Shown: positions 11,842 to 23,779 of the stretch, piece after piece | Layout: the number at the start of each line of letters is the position of its first letter | How positions within the stretch are numbered: position 1 is the first letter of the stretch | NCBI GenBank assembly: GCA_036365515.1 | Contig: CM070874.1 | Coordinates: forward strand, 51,114,083-51,178,082 | Direction: 5' to 3' | DNA length: 64,000 nt | From: Torymus aiolomorphi | Lineage: Eukaryota > Arthropoda > Insecta > Hymenoptera > Torymidae | Notes under the pieces: model-generated | What the model was told of the DNA's origin: nothing | Database searches by the model: none | The model's input: only the letters and a program-made list of their open reading frames with translations | Translations under genes and position numbers: made by a program

Positions 11842-11914
11842 TGTAGAGTTTACTTCATTTAATAATTGAGTGTATATCAATACGAAAATGTTTTTATACA
11901 ATACAAACAACGGT

Positions 11915-13345
11915 TGTGTCTTGGCTCCCGAAACAATACATCTGCTTCGTTAGTCCATTTTTTACGGTATAATTGGGCTCTCTCGTTTGCCAATAGGTCT
12001 ATTGGAGATATCCCAGCGATACCGCGTCATCAGCACCGAAAACGGTGCGATAGGTACGAGCTACCCTTAGCGTAACTGTCCTGCGGATTCTTTGACATGT
12101 TGTTCCATAGCTTGCGTTCTTGCTTAGGGCATCAGACCAGATCTGGGCTCCGTATAGAATCACGGAGCTCACCATCGAAGCGAGAAGCGCCCGCCGTGGC
12201 TGTTTAGGCCCTTCTATGTTTGGCATGATGCCCGTAAGCGCTCCGGCCACTTTTGATGCCTTCAGACCTTCCCTTGACAGATGTTCTTTGAACGACAGCT
12301 GCGAATCCACTCCCTTACACTCCCTTGCCTGAGGTCCGATTTCGTGACATTTGTAGCAGTGTAGTACCGTTTGGCGCATGCGAATTCGACAAGTACATAG
12401 CTAACACTTAGCTTTTCATTTTCTAGTAGCTTTCTTGCTACTGTAGCTGGGAGCAGGAGGTTAGCTTCCTGAGTGCCCCTGTAAGATTGCCTTTGTCTGA
12501 TGTCCTTTGGTAGTACGCTGCTGGGACTAATCACCGCATTAATGACCTGTGCCACTTCCTCTGCTGTCACGGTCTCGTCTATGTCCATGATGTTAATAGA
12601 CTCCTTCTGTGTTAGCGCCTGGACACCAGCTGCTTGCGTTATCCTCGACTCAATTGCTTTTTGGAGTTCTGCAGTTTCGACAGTTTAATGGCATCGGGAC
12701 GTCGCGGCTTCAGTCTGACCTTGCCCAGCAATTTGCGCTTCTCTTGCTTGTTGTAATACTTCTTTTTTTTTGCTCCTTTTAACGACTGTGGCGCATTCAG
12801 GCTCTTTTGACTGATCTTTCTGGTCCTATATGACTGTCGTGGGGATAACTATAGACTGCAAAACTTTTTCTGCCTTTCTCTTGGCTTTTTTTTTCCGTTG
12901 GAGACTTGGGCGGCGTCACTTCATCACGTTTGATATTAGTTTGTGCCGCATTCCCTTTTCGAAAAAGCGGAGATGTCTGGCTTGCTCTATCCTTGGTGGA
13001 TCTGGTTGTTTACTCCGACTTCCGGCTCTATCGTATCTTGACGTATTCTTTTAGGGCTCTTTCAGTAGTCCTTGCCATGGCCTTTAGCTCGTTATGGATG
13101 TTCTTTCTCTCATAGATAAAATCCATCATCGACTCGAGCTTTTTCCTTAGTCTTCGGAAAGTGATGTCCTCGCTTTCCTCTCTCGGATGACTGGGGTTGT
13201 TCCCCCCCTTTTGTGTCGGCCTGATTGACTGCGTAGTATTTTCGGCCACCCTCCAAAATCCGTGGGGCCTGTGCCTACCACCGGGGCTATCATCCGATCG
13301 AAATCGGTGGTACTTGAGGTAATGCATCTCTCTCATACACTACGT
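11915..13345 (-). pseudogene. R1-like non-LTR retrotransposon relic, internally deleted
   Basis: Read on the minus strand from ~13340 it starts with an ORF1 (gag-like) amino end (13028-13336, basic, with RRLRKKLESMMDFIYERK). It degrades through 12600-13000, then resumes with EEVAQVINAVISP (12262-12588). A CCHC-type zinc knuckle, CYKCHEIGPQAREC, has Pro where the His ligand is expected. About ten residues later the frame continues as the far carboxy end of a reverse transcriptase: LSFKEHL, GALTGIMPNIEGPKQPRRAL, SSVILYGAQIW. After a frameshift near 12015 it reads GISPIDLLANERAQLYRKKW, ending near 11915. The knuckle is thus joined directly to the RT tail, with the endonuclease and almost all of the RT missing. 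The R1/LOA-type assignment rests on these motifs. It is non-functional. Confidence 0.8.
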
Positions 13346-13350
13346 CCATG

Positions 13351-13892
13351 TTTAATTTATATTCGAAGTTCCTTCCCCTAGCCAGTTTTGGTCCACCCCA
13401 GGTATTTTATTTCCCTGGTGCCCTTCATGTCTGACGAGCGTTCCCCTATCCGCCACTTGGGGAGGCGCCTCATGCGAGACTAGCAACTTAACGCAGGTGG
13501 TTACTAGGTAAGTAGGTAGATAGGTAGGTAGGTAGGTTGGTAGATAGGTACGAAACTCTTCCGTTATTAATAATAACCATTCTTATTTTATCATTATAAT
13601 TTGTATTTGATTGAAACGGTGGTTTGTTGGAACAAATCAGGAGCCTAGTACCTTTAGGGGCGCATGGAAAACTATTTTTGAGTATGTATACTACATATGC
13701 AAATCCATAATACTTTTAGCTCTTGTGTAACTTTTTTTTCAAGTTATTTACTGCTGCTATTAGCCTGCCGTCCTAAGCATATGAACCAGACTGGATCTAA
13801 AAATCTTTAATTGAAATTGGAAAACAAGCCCTGTAATCCATATTAGTGCGCAACGTACTGCGCAATGCAGGGAAACATAAAAATAAAAAAAC
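13351..13892. other. Unassigned DNA with (GGTA)n
   Basis: Contains a (GGTA/GATA)n-like run at about 13502-13550. The first ~130 bp may be 5' sequence of the adjacent non-LTR relic. No gene was seen. Confidence 0.4.
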
Positions 13893-13909
13893 ATAAAATA
13901 TAAATGAAA

Positions 13910-14006
13910 ATAAATTATAAAAGAATTTGAAAATTCTAGATTACAATTGATACATTTTTTAAATTTTAATTGGGGGTTGAATTTTCAAATTCTTTTATAA
14001 TTTATT
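13910..14006. repeat. Short inverted repeat
   Basis: TTATAAAAGAATTTGAAAAT (about 13915) and its inverted partner near 13979-14006 enclose ~45 bp. It sits directly beside the hairpin repeat that starts at ~13993. Confidence 0.6.
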
Positions 14007-14190
14007 TTATACTACTCTAACCTCAAAATCACAACTTTGGCATGATTTTTCGGCTCTCGTGGTATAAAATACCGTTCGAAACGAGTGCGGAAGATGATTA
14101 TTTACTTCACGTGACTTATCGCACTCGCTTCGCTCCTGCGAAAAACGTCACACGAAGTAAATCGTCACCTTCCGCACCAGTGTCGAAATG
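13993..14190 (+). repeat. Structured hairpin repeat, family A copy 1
   Basis: This is a close relative of 47937-48125. It starts ACTCTAACCTCAAAATCACA and ends GTGTCGAAATGTACTATT. Between these, a long imperfect hairpin (about 14088-14172) closes on CGCACTCGCTTCGCTCCTGC, which contains the heptamer GCTTCGC. There is no coding capacity. It is a dispersed, highly foldable repeat of unknown mobilising machinery. Confidence 0.75.
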
Positions 14191-14644
14191 TACTATTCAT
14201 TTATATTTTCAGAAAGGTCTATTTCTCTGCAAACAAAAACATATGATTTAAATTATAGTTATCTAAAATTTGTAAAATGAAAATTTGAAAATTTTATTTT
14301 ATTTTATGATCGTTGTAATAGCTGATCAATTCTTTGTCAACCTCATAAACCAATTTTTTTAATATAATATAAATTTGTTGTTTATGTCACCATACTCAAA
14401 TTTTTAAATCACATGTATAGATGTACAATTTTACATTATGTAGAGGGGGCTGGAGGGGTCCTTTTTTACGTGATACGTTTTTACGTGATATAGTTTTATA
14501 TAAAACTATATAATATAGGGAGACATAGATGAGCAAATTTCAGAAACTTTCAACTTTTTGGAAAGAGCAAAATTTCTGATTCAAAAGGACATAATCCAAC
14601 TTCTCTGCAAAACAGGTGACTGAATCAAAGCTTAAAATGTCATA

Positions 14645-14690
<46 letters not shown>

Positions 14691-15560
14691 TTATACACTC
14701 ACACGCACACGCGCATGCATACCTTAACTGTTATTTGTAGGACCTAGGAGATCTACAGTCTACCAAAGGTTTCGGTTAACTAAAACACCATATTGTTTAT
14801 ATGGTCGATTCTGAAAGTCGAATTATAAATGCGTCCCAAAAATAACAGTTATGTACTAAAATTTTTTCTGAGGTGGTTAGAAATAATATGTATATACAGG
14901 AAAAAACTCTCCCTCTTCCTCTCTCTCTCTCTCCCCTCTCTCTCTCTCTCTCTCATTTCAGATGGTCCATTTCGCACTACCAGTGCGATTATACAGCTCC
15001 CGTATAGGCACCCTACATGCAAAACTTGTTCGTAAGCGAGCACTCAATTTTCGAACAGAACGTTTATTTTATTCGTAAACGTACTGAAAATAGAGGCCAA
15101 TATTATTGTGTATATTATTGTGCAAAATTCATATATTCAAAGCCAATAAAACTCACACCAACACTAATGGAAAGCATACCAAATAGCGAGTTCATATGTG
15201 AATGATACATTGTTAATATACTAACGTTTTAGAATTGAAATAAATGAGGTGGTTGAATGAATTAAAACTTGAAAAAGATAATAATAATTTTTATGATTTA
15301 CATTAATATGTATTGGATAATCAACAGTATTTAATACTATCCCGGACACCCACTTCTTGGGCTCTTCTGCAGATTATGTAACCAGGACATCATAATACAA
15401 ATAAAATACCCTAATGGGGAAGATTTAACGAAAAGCACTGAACAATCTCCGTCAAACTTTAAACATATAGTCTCTTCAATGAGTGTAATAAGTGGTTAAA
15501 ATTTTAAGTTGATAAATACAATACTTTATCAGAAATGAATTAAATAATTTTGAGCACATT
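14191..15560. other. AT-rich DNA with simple repeats
   Basis: Holds an (AT)n tract (about 14645-14688) and a (CT)n tract (about 14905-14955). Otherwise no gene or bounded element was recognised. Confidence 0.5.
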
Positions 15561-15564
15561 TTCC

Positions 15565-15942
15565 TTAAGGGGCTAAACACTTATTTTTTTCAAAAAAATC
15601 GATTTTTTTGTGCTTTTTTATAGGAAAATATCTATAGAACATGCTCCATTTTGCCCGAGAACGATATCTATTCTTTTTTCAAAGATATTGATAAAATACT
15701 GATTATACTTTTTATCGATTTTTCAGTGTAATTTCGTTTTTGTTCGATATTCAGTTTTTTCGACATACATGCTCTTATTTATTGGTAGTATTTCTTTTTC
15801 GTTCCGATTGTAAATAAATTTTGCTTCCTCATAGAGAAAGCTTTGTGATAGTAAAAAAAAAGTTTATGAGATAATGTGTTAGAAATGTTATTTAGCAAAT
15901 TTGGAATCGAAATACACTATTTTTAGAAAATGTCCGTATGGA

Positions 15943-15977
<35 letters not shown>

Positions 15978-16429
15978 CCATATACGATGATATCTCATGA
16001 TCTACTCGACCGATTTTAACGGAAGAGTGATCATTTTTTTAGATTTTGCTTCCACAATTGGGGTCAATATTCTATTTTTGTAAAATTTAATTTTTTTTTA
16101 TAGCCATTTTTTTATTTTCAAAATTTTTTTTTCGATTTTTTTAATATTTAGAACAAATATTGTTTATATATCATGAATCCTCTGTATGTAGGATAAAATT
16201 ATCTAGAATTTAAAAAAAAAAAAAAGTCGGTAGCTATATTTCGTCATAAGTTATTGATGAAAACGTAATTTTTTATAAATAGGTTATATTTCGAAATTAA
16301 AAAAAGATATTAACATGAATATTTTTTTGGTTATAAAGGATATTAAGTACCATAACTTACTAAATTTTTAGGTTTTTTTATTCATTATTTTTTGAGAAAA
16401 AAAATAATTTATAAAAAAAAGTGATTTTT
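15565..16429. other. AT-rich DNA, one TTAA end and (GT)n
   Basis: TTAAGGGGCTAAACAC at 15565 resembles the end of the 8559-9451 element, but no partner end was found. A (GT)n run lies near 15943-15969. The rest is low complexity. Confidence 0.4.
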
Positions 16430-17060
16430 TTGTCGTTCAATAACTATAGTAAAATTGGCTTAATCACTTTGAAATTCTTTGTAGGGGTAGATTTTGTATA
16501 TCAATCGAGTGAGTTCTTTGGGCAAAAGGATTGATCCATAAATTTCGAAGATATTTGAGGTTAAAATTTTTTTCAATTTTTTTTTAAATCGTAATTTCTC
16601 GAGAACGGCTCTATGTACCTAAATGGGGTGGATGGTATTCGAAAGAGAATTAAATTTCCTATATTTTCTAAAAGAATTAATTCTCTAGCTATCACGGTTC
16701 TTTTGTTATTAACAAAAACGTAAAAATTGAAAAATGAAAAAAAATGAGTTTTATATGTTCAATTATTACAAGAGTAAAATTGTCTTATTCGCTTCAAAAT
16801 TCATTGTAGAGGTATATTATTGATAGTTATCGGATGAGTTCTTTTGGCAAAGTGATTGGTTCATAAATTTCAGAGATATGTGAGGTTAAAATTTTTCTAG
16901 ACATTTTTAAAATCTATTTCTTGAGGATTTTTTTTAAGTTTTAAATTTTTACATTTCTGTTAATAACAAAAGAACCGTGATAGCTAGAAAAATAATTTTT
17001 TTTAGAAAATATAGTTAATTTAATTATGTTTCGAATGTTATAAATTACATTCAAATACAT
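16430..17060 (+). repeat. Mobile satellite, degraded copy with inverted leader
   Basis: Carries units of the ~317-bp family (aatttcgaagatatttgagg, aatcgtaatttctcgagaac). The leader box CTAGCTATCACGGTTCTTTT occurs near 16683 and again inverted near 16965-16985, each next to the palindrome TTTTGTTATTAACAAAA or a variant. The inverted pair suggests a rearranged or foldback version of the family. Confidence 0.65.
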
Positions 17061-17195
17061 AGAACTCTAAATATCAGTTGCAAATTTATAGGCAATTGTG
17101 ATATATATTTTATGTATGTGAAATTTTGTGGAAATGTATAATCTATACAAATTTGAATAAATTATGTTGGAGTTTTGTTATTTCTGTCTTTCTGA

Positions 17196-17293
17196 AGTAT
17201 TAAATTTTAAATATTGGAATTAAAAATTAATTAAAGGAATCAGTAAATTAAGTTTGAGGAAGCTACGTGCCAATGAATTGGCAGCGGTTTTTT
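17196..17293 (+). repeat. ~95-bp dispersed repeat, copy 1
   Basis: Shares TTAAATTTTAAATATTGGAA and GAGGAAGCTACGTGCCAAT with 40340-40432 (+) and 62687-62790 (-). The core GCCAATGAATTGGC is palindromic and is followed by AGCGGTTTTT. No function is known to me. Confidence 0.7.
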
Positions 17294-17299
17294 AAATTT

Positions 17300-17833
17300 T
17301 TATTAAATCTACATTAATATATTTATAAACATAAATAAATATTATGTAAAAATAAATCAATTTATTAGGAAAAATAACAGAAAAAACTGAAAAAAATCAA
17401 TCTAATGACATTTCGAGTACGTAATATACATGTATTATACGTATATAATTACGGTTATAATCTGTCACATTCGTAATTCATAGTGTTTTATGGTCGAAAT
17501 ATCTCGAATAATATAAAAGAATTGAATATAAAACGATTGAATATTAAACAATTATTATACTATCGAATAATATATAACAACTATTGTATATAACGATGTG
17601 GCTCAATCGGGAGTGAACTATGTTGAACTTAGGACATTTGGATTATGATACACCATGAATTACGTGTGGTACAGGTTGACCACTCCAGTTTTGTTCCATA
17701 CGACACAAACATATATGTAGAAAGGGCCCTGGCATTTGACATGGTAACCTACTTTTAGCCCTTTGAGGTGGTCTTATACCTAAAAATTTTCAAAAATTCA
17801 AATATTTTTTTATTGAATTTTTTAATTATATAC
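17300..17833. other. Unassigned AT-rich DNA
   Basis: No gene, bounded repeat or structured element was recognised between the 95-bp repeat and the foldback element. Confidence 0.4.
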
Positions 17834-18637
17834 ATATGTGCAAATCCGCGGACTACAGACAACAACTGGGGTACAAAAATGGAAAAAATTTTTTTGAGGG
17901 CACACCTACCACATAAGGCTTTTTCGGTTCTTTGGGGATCCCCCAACATGAAAATACTCGTGTACACTCATTATCCGTTGCCAAATTTTCTTGCCGACGA
18001 AATCAATTTTTCTTATGGAAATTTAACATGGGAAAAATGTATGAAAAGTAGTCATTGATGATTAACCAATAGCAAACTATTGAAGAGGCCAAACCAAATT
18101 CCACAAAAAAGCGATTAAAGTTGAAGAATAGAGCTTTAATTTGAGATGAGAATCGTTAAAATCGGTCGATTCTGTGCAAAGCTACGTGAAGTTGAAAACG
18201 GCGAAAAATGACAAAAATTTGAAGAATTACGTGGGTTTGAAAAAAATCGCTCATTTTCGTCATTATTCGCCATTTTCAACTTCACGTAGCTTTGCACAGA
18301 ATCGACCGATTTTAACGATTCTCATCTCAAATTAAAGCTCTATTCTTCAACTTTAATCGCTTTTTTGTGGAATTTGGTTTGGCCTCTTCAATAGTTTGCT
18401 ATTGGTTAATCATCAATGACTACTTTTCGTACATTTTTCCCATGTTAAATTTCCATAAGAAAAATTGATTTCGTCGGCAAGAAAGTTTGGCAACGGATAA
18501 TGAGTGTACACGAGTATTTTCATGTTGGGGGATCCCCAAAGAACCGAAAAAGCCTTATGTGATAGGTGTGCCCTCAAAAAAATTTTTTCCATTTTTGTAC
18601 CCCAGTTGTTGTCTGTAGTCCGCGGATTTGCACATAT
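17834..18637. mobile_element. ~0.8-kb foldback element
   Basis: The arms 17834-18212 and 18259-18637 (~379 bp each) are inverted with very few mismatches and a 46-bp loop. The ends are ATATGTGCAAATCCGCGG. The flanks are TA-rich, so no target duplication can be called. The open frames inside are shadows of the arms. A non-autonomous DNA transposon is likely. Confidence 0.8.
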
Positions 18638-18862
18638 ATAGCTTATCTGCTAATACCAGTATAAACACAGTTTCATATAGCTAATAGCTCGATATAAACA
18701 TAACCATTAGTCATGTGATTTCAGCAGAGCTTGTTGTCATGCATAATTTTTCTCTTAGTGTTTTAATATTTGTACTTATTTGTAGGTGAATCAAAAAGTG
18801 AAAATTTAATGTGTTATTATATGTAAAGGTAAGGTATATCTGAAAAGTTTTTTCAAGTTTAA

Positions 18863-19222
18863 GGGGATGTGAGTACCGACGTTATTTTTCAAACGAGCAT
18901 AACTCACGCAAATACCAATAGAATTATCCAGAAAAAAATCTGCATATAGTGTTTGCATGTACGGAGCGCTTGACAGACGTCTTTTTCCAAAAAAATGATG
19001 AGAATTTATTTAATTAAATAAAAACCGTACTGTCGGTAAGTAGGAATCTACAATTGACCTACTTTTCAAACGAGCATAACTCACGCAAATATCAATAGAA
19101 TTATCCAGAAAAAAATCTGCATATAGTGTTTGCGTGTACGGAGCGCTTGACAGCCGTCTTTTTCCAAATAAATGTTTGAATGTTGATTTAAAAAAATATT
19201 GAAATTAGGGTTACACATCCTC
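18863..19222. mobile_element. TTAA-flanked element with an internal tandem duplication
   Basis: The ends GGGGATGTGAGTACC and GGTTACACATCCTC form imperfect TIRs. TTAA is present at 18859-18862 and 19223-19226. Inside, a ~165-bp segment beginning TTTTCAAACGAGCATAACTC is present twice (about 18885 and 19054) and is almost identical. There is no coding capacity. Confidence 0.7.
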
Positions 19223-19226
19223 TTAA

Positions 19227-19945
19227 TAATATAAGCGTGCAGTGACAGTTTTGTTGAAATTTGAAAAGTGCTTCAATTCAAGACAGGATTATACTGTATG
19301 AAAATTAAATACAGATATTCAAACCAAAAACATGAGTTGTTAAGATTTAGTTAAACGTGTGAAGAAAAAATCAGTGATAATTCTGATGGAATGAATCAAA
19401 ATATATCCATTTCATAAGAAAGATGAAAGTGAGATTATTGAGTTTAGTTCATTGTAGGATATAATTCAATTCAAAGCCCTGCAATAAATGTCAAGATGCA
19501 TCTACACGGAAGAGTGACAAGCCTATTTGCACACAAAAAATATATAATAAAGGCTTAAATGCAACACATATAAAGATAATACATATAATTAAGTGATCAT
19601 GGGAGACATAGTCTTATCAACTTTTACGTATTAATATACTTTTGGCCATGATAATGTTGGTTTCTTAAGTTTCGATTGGGTTTCACATTTTATATGACCT
19701 GTTGCATATTCTACATTTATCTTAGTATTACAAATCATTATATAACTCAGTATGATGTTTTAAAAAGTGGATCATCAGAGGATTAGTGAAAAGTTCAACG
19801 GAAGAACAGATTGTTAGAAATAAATTTCACTGGACCCGGTGCTACTGCGGTAACATTATAGATGAACACATGCGAGCTGCCAGCCCTTATATTTAAACCA
19901 TTTCATGTGGGAGAACGGATCTTAGGTACAGGAAACTGAGAAGGA
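19227..19945. other. Unassigned DNA
   Basis: No gene or bounded repeat was recognised. Confidence 0.35.
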
Positions 19946-19949
19946 AAAG

Positions 19950-20835
19950 ATACTTGGTGTCCGCCTCCGATTTTGATGAAATTTCGCATATGAGTAGAGT
20001 GTCAATAAATATTCGACACGTATTTTTTTTTATCTGCGGAAAAACATATCTAAGGGGTGAAAACCGCCCATAAAGTTCACCCCAAAAACCGTTTTTTTTT
20101 AATATCTCAAGATGGAATCGGAATTTTTTAATGAAACCAACACCTATTTGTTTCTTATGAAAAGTCGAGTTTTTCGGCACAGTTTTAATGCTGGGGGTTA
20201 CATCCCCTATTTTTTATAAGGGCAAATATGATATTTTCCCTTGTATTTTTGATATAAACATGTTTTAATGAGCTAAATTTGATTGAAAATTGCCATGTTA
20301 TGAAGAAAATTGAAAATTATAGTTGACCTGTTTCGAGATTTAAAAATAAAAACACGTTGACGGGGTGAATTACCCCTAATTTAATTAATCACCTTTTTGT
20401 TAGTGTCTGCCTCCGATTTTCATGAAACTTTGCAACTGGTTAGAGTATCGAAAAATATTTGACACGTATTTTTTTTATCTGTGGAGAAAGACATCTGGGA
20501 GTGAAAACCACCCTTAAAGTTCACCCCCAAAAACAGTTTTTTTTTTAATATCTCGAGATGGAATCGGAATTTTTTAATGAAACCAATACCTATTTGTTTC
20601 TTATAAAAAGACGAGTATTTGGACATAGTTTTAATGATAAGGGGTTGCACCCCCTATTTTTATGGGGGTAAATATAATTTTTTTCACCCTGTTTTTAAAA
20701 TAACAAAGTTTTGACGAGCCATATTTGATTAAAAAATGTCATGTTGTAAAGAAAATTAAAAATAATAGTTGACCTGTTTCGAGGTTTAAAAAAAACACAT
20801 AGAATGGGTGAGCTACCCTTACTTTAGTTATTTAT
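19950..20835. repeat. Tandem repeat, ~455-bp unit, 2 copies
   Basis: Both units start with GTGTCYGCCTCCGATTTT (about 19957 and 20404). They share internal landmarks such as ATCTCRAGATGGAATCGGAA, ATAGTTGACCTGTTTCGAG and a gggg(t/c)t..cccctattttt box. No coding capacity. Confidence 0.8.
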
Positions 20836-21569
20836 AAAGATACTAAAAGTAGTGATTAAAAAAAATTTATCACAACATTCTTTTTGATTTTTAATTTTGA
20901 GATGCTTATTTCAAATCATATTTTACGTGAAATACTAAAATTGACTACTAAAATTTAATACATTAAATGAAAATTTGCAAGAAAATTTTTATCGATTATT
21001 TTTTTTTGTTTATGAAATTAATGATGACATTATTTATAAACAGAGAATTTTTCCGGGTAAAATTCTATGAAAAATTCATCTTTTTTACATTATATTAGGA
21101 TAATATTTCATTTCCCGTATTGATACTTGTATTGTTGATGTCATAAAATTTAAGTTTTTTTTATCAACGAAGGTTTCATTCTTACCGAAATATGCAATAT
21201 AATTATAATTATATTAAATTTCCATTACAATTTTCAATGTCATCAAGCTTCTAAGAATATTTTTTTCGCGACGACATTTATAAAAATATTGGTAAGTTAA
21301 AAATAAACTTTGAATACGAGATAATTCTCGAGTAAACAAGAGATATTTTTATTCGACTGTGGTCAGTTTGTATTGCTATTTTATTTTTAGTCATATGTGC
21401 GAAACGTTTAAACAAATAAGAACTTTCTTGAAAAAAATAAAATAGTTTAAATATTAAAATGATATCTAAAGTCAAATAGTAAGTTTGATTAAAAGAAGTG
21501 ATATAATGTAAATAGGATTATTATAAAAACGTAAAATAAAATAATGATTCTAATAATGTTCAATTTATT
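20836..21569. other. Unassigned AT-rich DNA
   Basis: No supported feature. Confidence 0.35.
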
Positions 21570-21573
21570 AATA

Positions 21574-22348
21574 TGTGACGTGGGGGCGCGGCCATCCCTT
21601 GCTTCCGGCGGACGTCGTCTTACCTTTTGTATCTGGTCGAGTAGCCCCTTGTAGACGATGTCGATCCGCTCGTTCGCGCCGCCACGTCGCAAGAATGAGC
21701 TCAGGCTAGCTCAGGAGTCGGGATGGGATCGGATTGGGGCTGAATAAATGAGGTGCAGCAACTTTGTATAAATGGTTCGTCCGGGCGGACTCTTTATTAA
21801 TTCTAACTTACGGACTAGCTTTACAGACTTCTGCTTCGCAGGGCCCGGCTTCGCGCCCGGGCTCGCTTCGGTTCGGCTTAAATCTATGTGCTCGCGGCCT
21901 ACGCCTATCGCTAAACTCGCACGTCTAGGAGTCGGTCCCACGCGCGCTCGGTTCGCGGAACCAGAGAGGAGAGTGAGTCTGAGCGACTTACGTCCGGGCG
22001 TCTGTAGTAGAGGAGGCCTGTCGGTGGTCCTGGACGTGGACAGGTCGCGTGCTGGCGGCTGGTGCTTCGTCTGGGAAGGTCCAGTCTGGCAGGCGATAAA
22101 CCCCCTCGCCCTCTCCCTCTGGTCGGCTTGAATTTTCGCCGAGTCGGGCGGGAGCGAAAAGCGCGCTACCGGCTCGCTCCGAATTCTATCGTGGACTTAT
22201 TCGTTCTCCTGTCATCGGTGCGCGTACGCGGCTCCTGCTGCTCTGCCTTGTCTCTCCTGCTGCCCTGCCTTGTCTCTCCCCCTACTCTATCTATGCCTAT
22301 CGGCCTTTACGATATTTGCGTGTTTGTGCGTGCCGAATTTACGTTACA
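21574..22348. mobile_element. Solo LTR, 775 bp
   Basis: A GC-rich block starts TGTGACG and ends CGTTACA, the TG...CA inverted termini of LTRs. It is flanked by a 4-bp direct repeat AATA (21570-21573 and 22349-22352). It has no internal region or primer-binding site, so it is a solo LTR left by LTR-LTR recombination. The 4-bp duplication fits Ty3/gypsy. The LTR at 33911-35439 has nearly the same terminal heptamers. It contains two GCTTCGC heptamers (21833 and 21848). Overlapping GC-rich frames are not genes. Confidence 0.75.
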
Positions 22349-22352
22349 AATA

Positions 22353-23770
22353 TAACCATGATAAGAAGAATATTTGTAAAAAAACATCGACTTGTTTTCT
22401 TTTTTTTCTAGAGTTAATAGAATTTATAATATTTATTATATACATAAATATCATATCATGATATATTAATAAATTTTTTGTTTGCCTTTTATTGAGTGTA
22501 TGTTAAATAATTACAATTATCTAAAAAAGTCGTCAGATTTTTCAACCCAAATATCTCACAGATACTATAACAAAAATGATCCACAAAATTTCTGAAAATT
22601 ATCTCCGCACAAATCGAAGGCCTGAAGTCGAGATTATATCAAATAAATGTTTACAAATTAATTTTTTAATTAAAACACGTGGTGGCCAGTAAAGTTTCTT
22701 ATTCTTATTCGACATGCCCTCAATAACTATTTTAAATAAAACTAGTACAATATTTTATTGTAATAAGTATCTTACCCATTTAATACAATTAATAAATAAA
22801 ATTAATGAAATCGTATGAGCGTGCGTGTGTAAGCGTGTGAGTGCGTGCGCTTGAGTGTAAATACGTATATTCAATTTCATTATTTTATATATTTATTATA
22901 CTAAACTGGCACGATTCTCTCTACCATATAATAAACAAATAAAATAAATTAAATTATTTGTGTGTGTCACATAATATTTTAGTAACTATAATATTTTTAT
23001 TTCAGTGAAACATAACTTTATTTTAAAAAGAAGACCAGATCAAACGCGCGCTGCGCGCGCGGAGATCAAGGAGCGCGGGAGCGCTCCGAAGGCAAGTTAT
23101 AGAAGAGCCTTAGGACGACCGCGCTATCATATACATTGAAATGGGTGTCCGAAAAATTCAATGCGCCTATATACCTATTGTGTTAGTTTCAACTATATAA
23201 CATATCCCTCTTAATCGAAAGCCATTTCATTGCTCTACTCAAATCGAAAGATTTTATTTAAAAATATTATCTCGTTCAAAAGATACAGACAACTGAATTA
23301 TTTTATGTTCGTTTTGCTTTCAGAATTTTCGTCTTTTTCTTCCGGCATCCGGTTTGCAGCTCTTACGACATTTCCGGTTGGCGTCTATACCTTACGCCTG
23401 TATATGTATATATAAACACACACATGACACATCTGGCCGGCCTAACCTTATGTGAATGTTATTGTGAGCCCTATGAGACCTTATATACATGTAGTATAAA
23501 AAGTTATAATCAACTCGTCAAGTTAATTTATGACATATTTATACATTAACAAATGTTATTTCGTGAGTTAGTTAATTTAATAATAAGTATGTAACGATCT
23601 CAAATATGCAGCCAGTGATGAGAATTCAAAAGAATTTTAATCTATTCTTCGTGTATCAATGGGGAAAATAATCAACGGGGAAAATAACTTTTATCAGATA
23701 AGTACTTACAGGCTAAATGTTAAATAGCTAAAAACATTTTATAAAAATTGATACTTTGTGTGATTTTTTA
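22353..23770. other. Unassigned, mostly AT-rich DNA
   Basis: A GT-rich patch (about 22818-22860) and a GC-rich self-complementary patch (about 23043-23092, around CGCGCGCTGCGCGCGCG) are the only structured parts. No gene was seen. Confidence 0.4.
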
Positions 23771-23779
23771 TTTTTACAG

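Noticed and set aside
21772..22131. 119-codon frame in a GC-rich block
   Set aside because: It lies wholly inside a solo LTR with clear TG...CA ends and target duplication.
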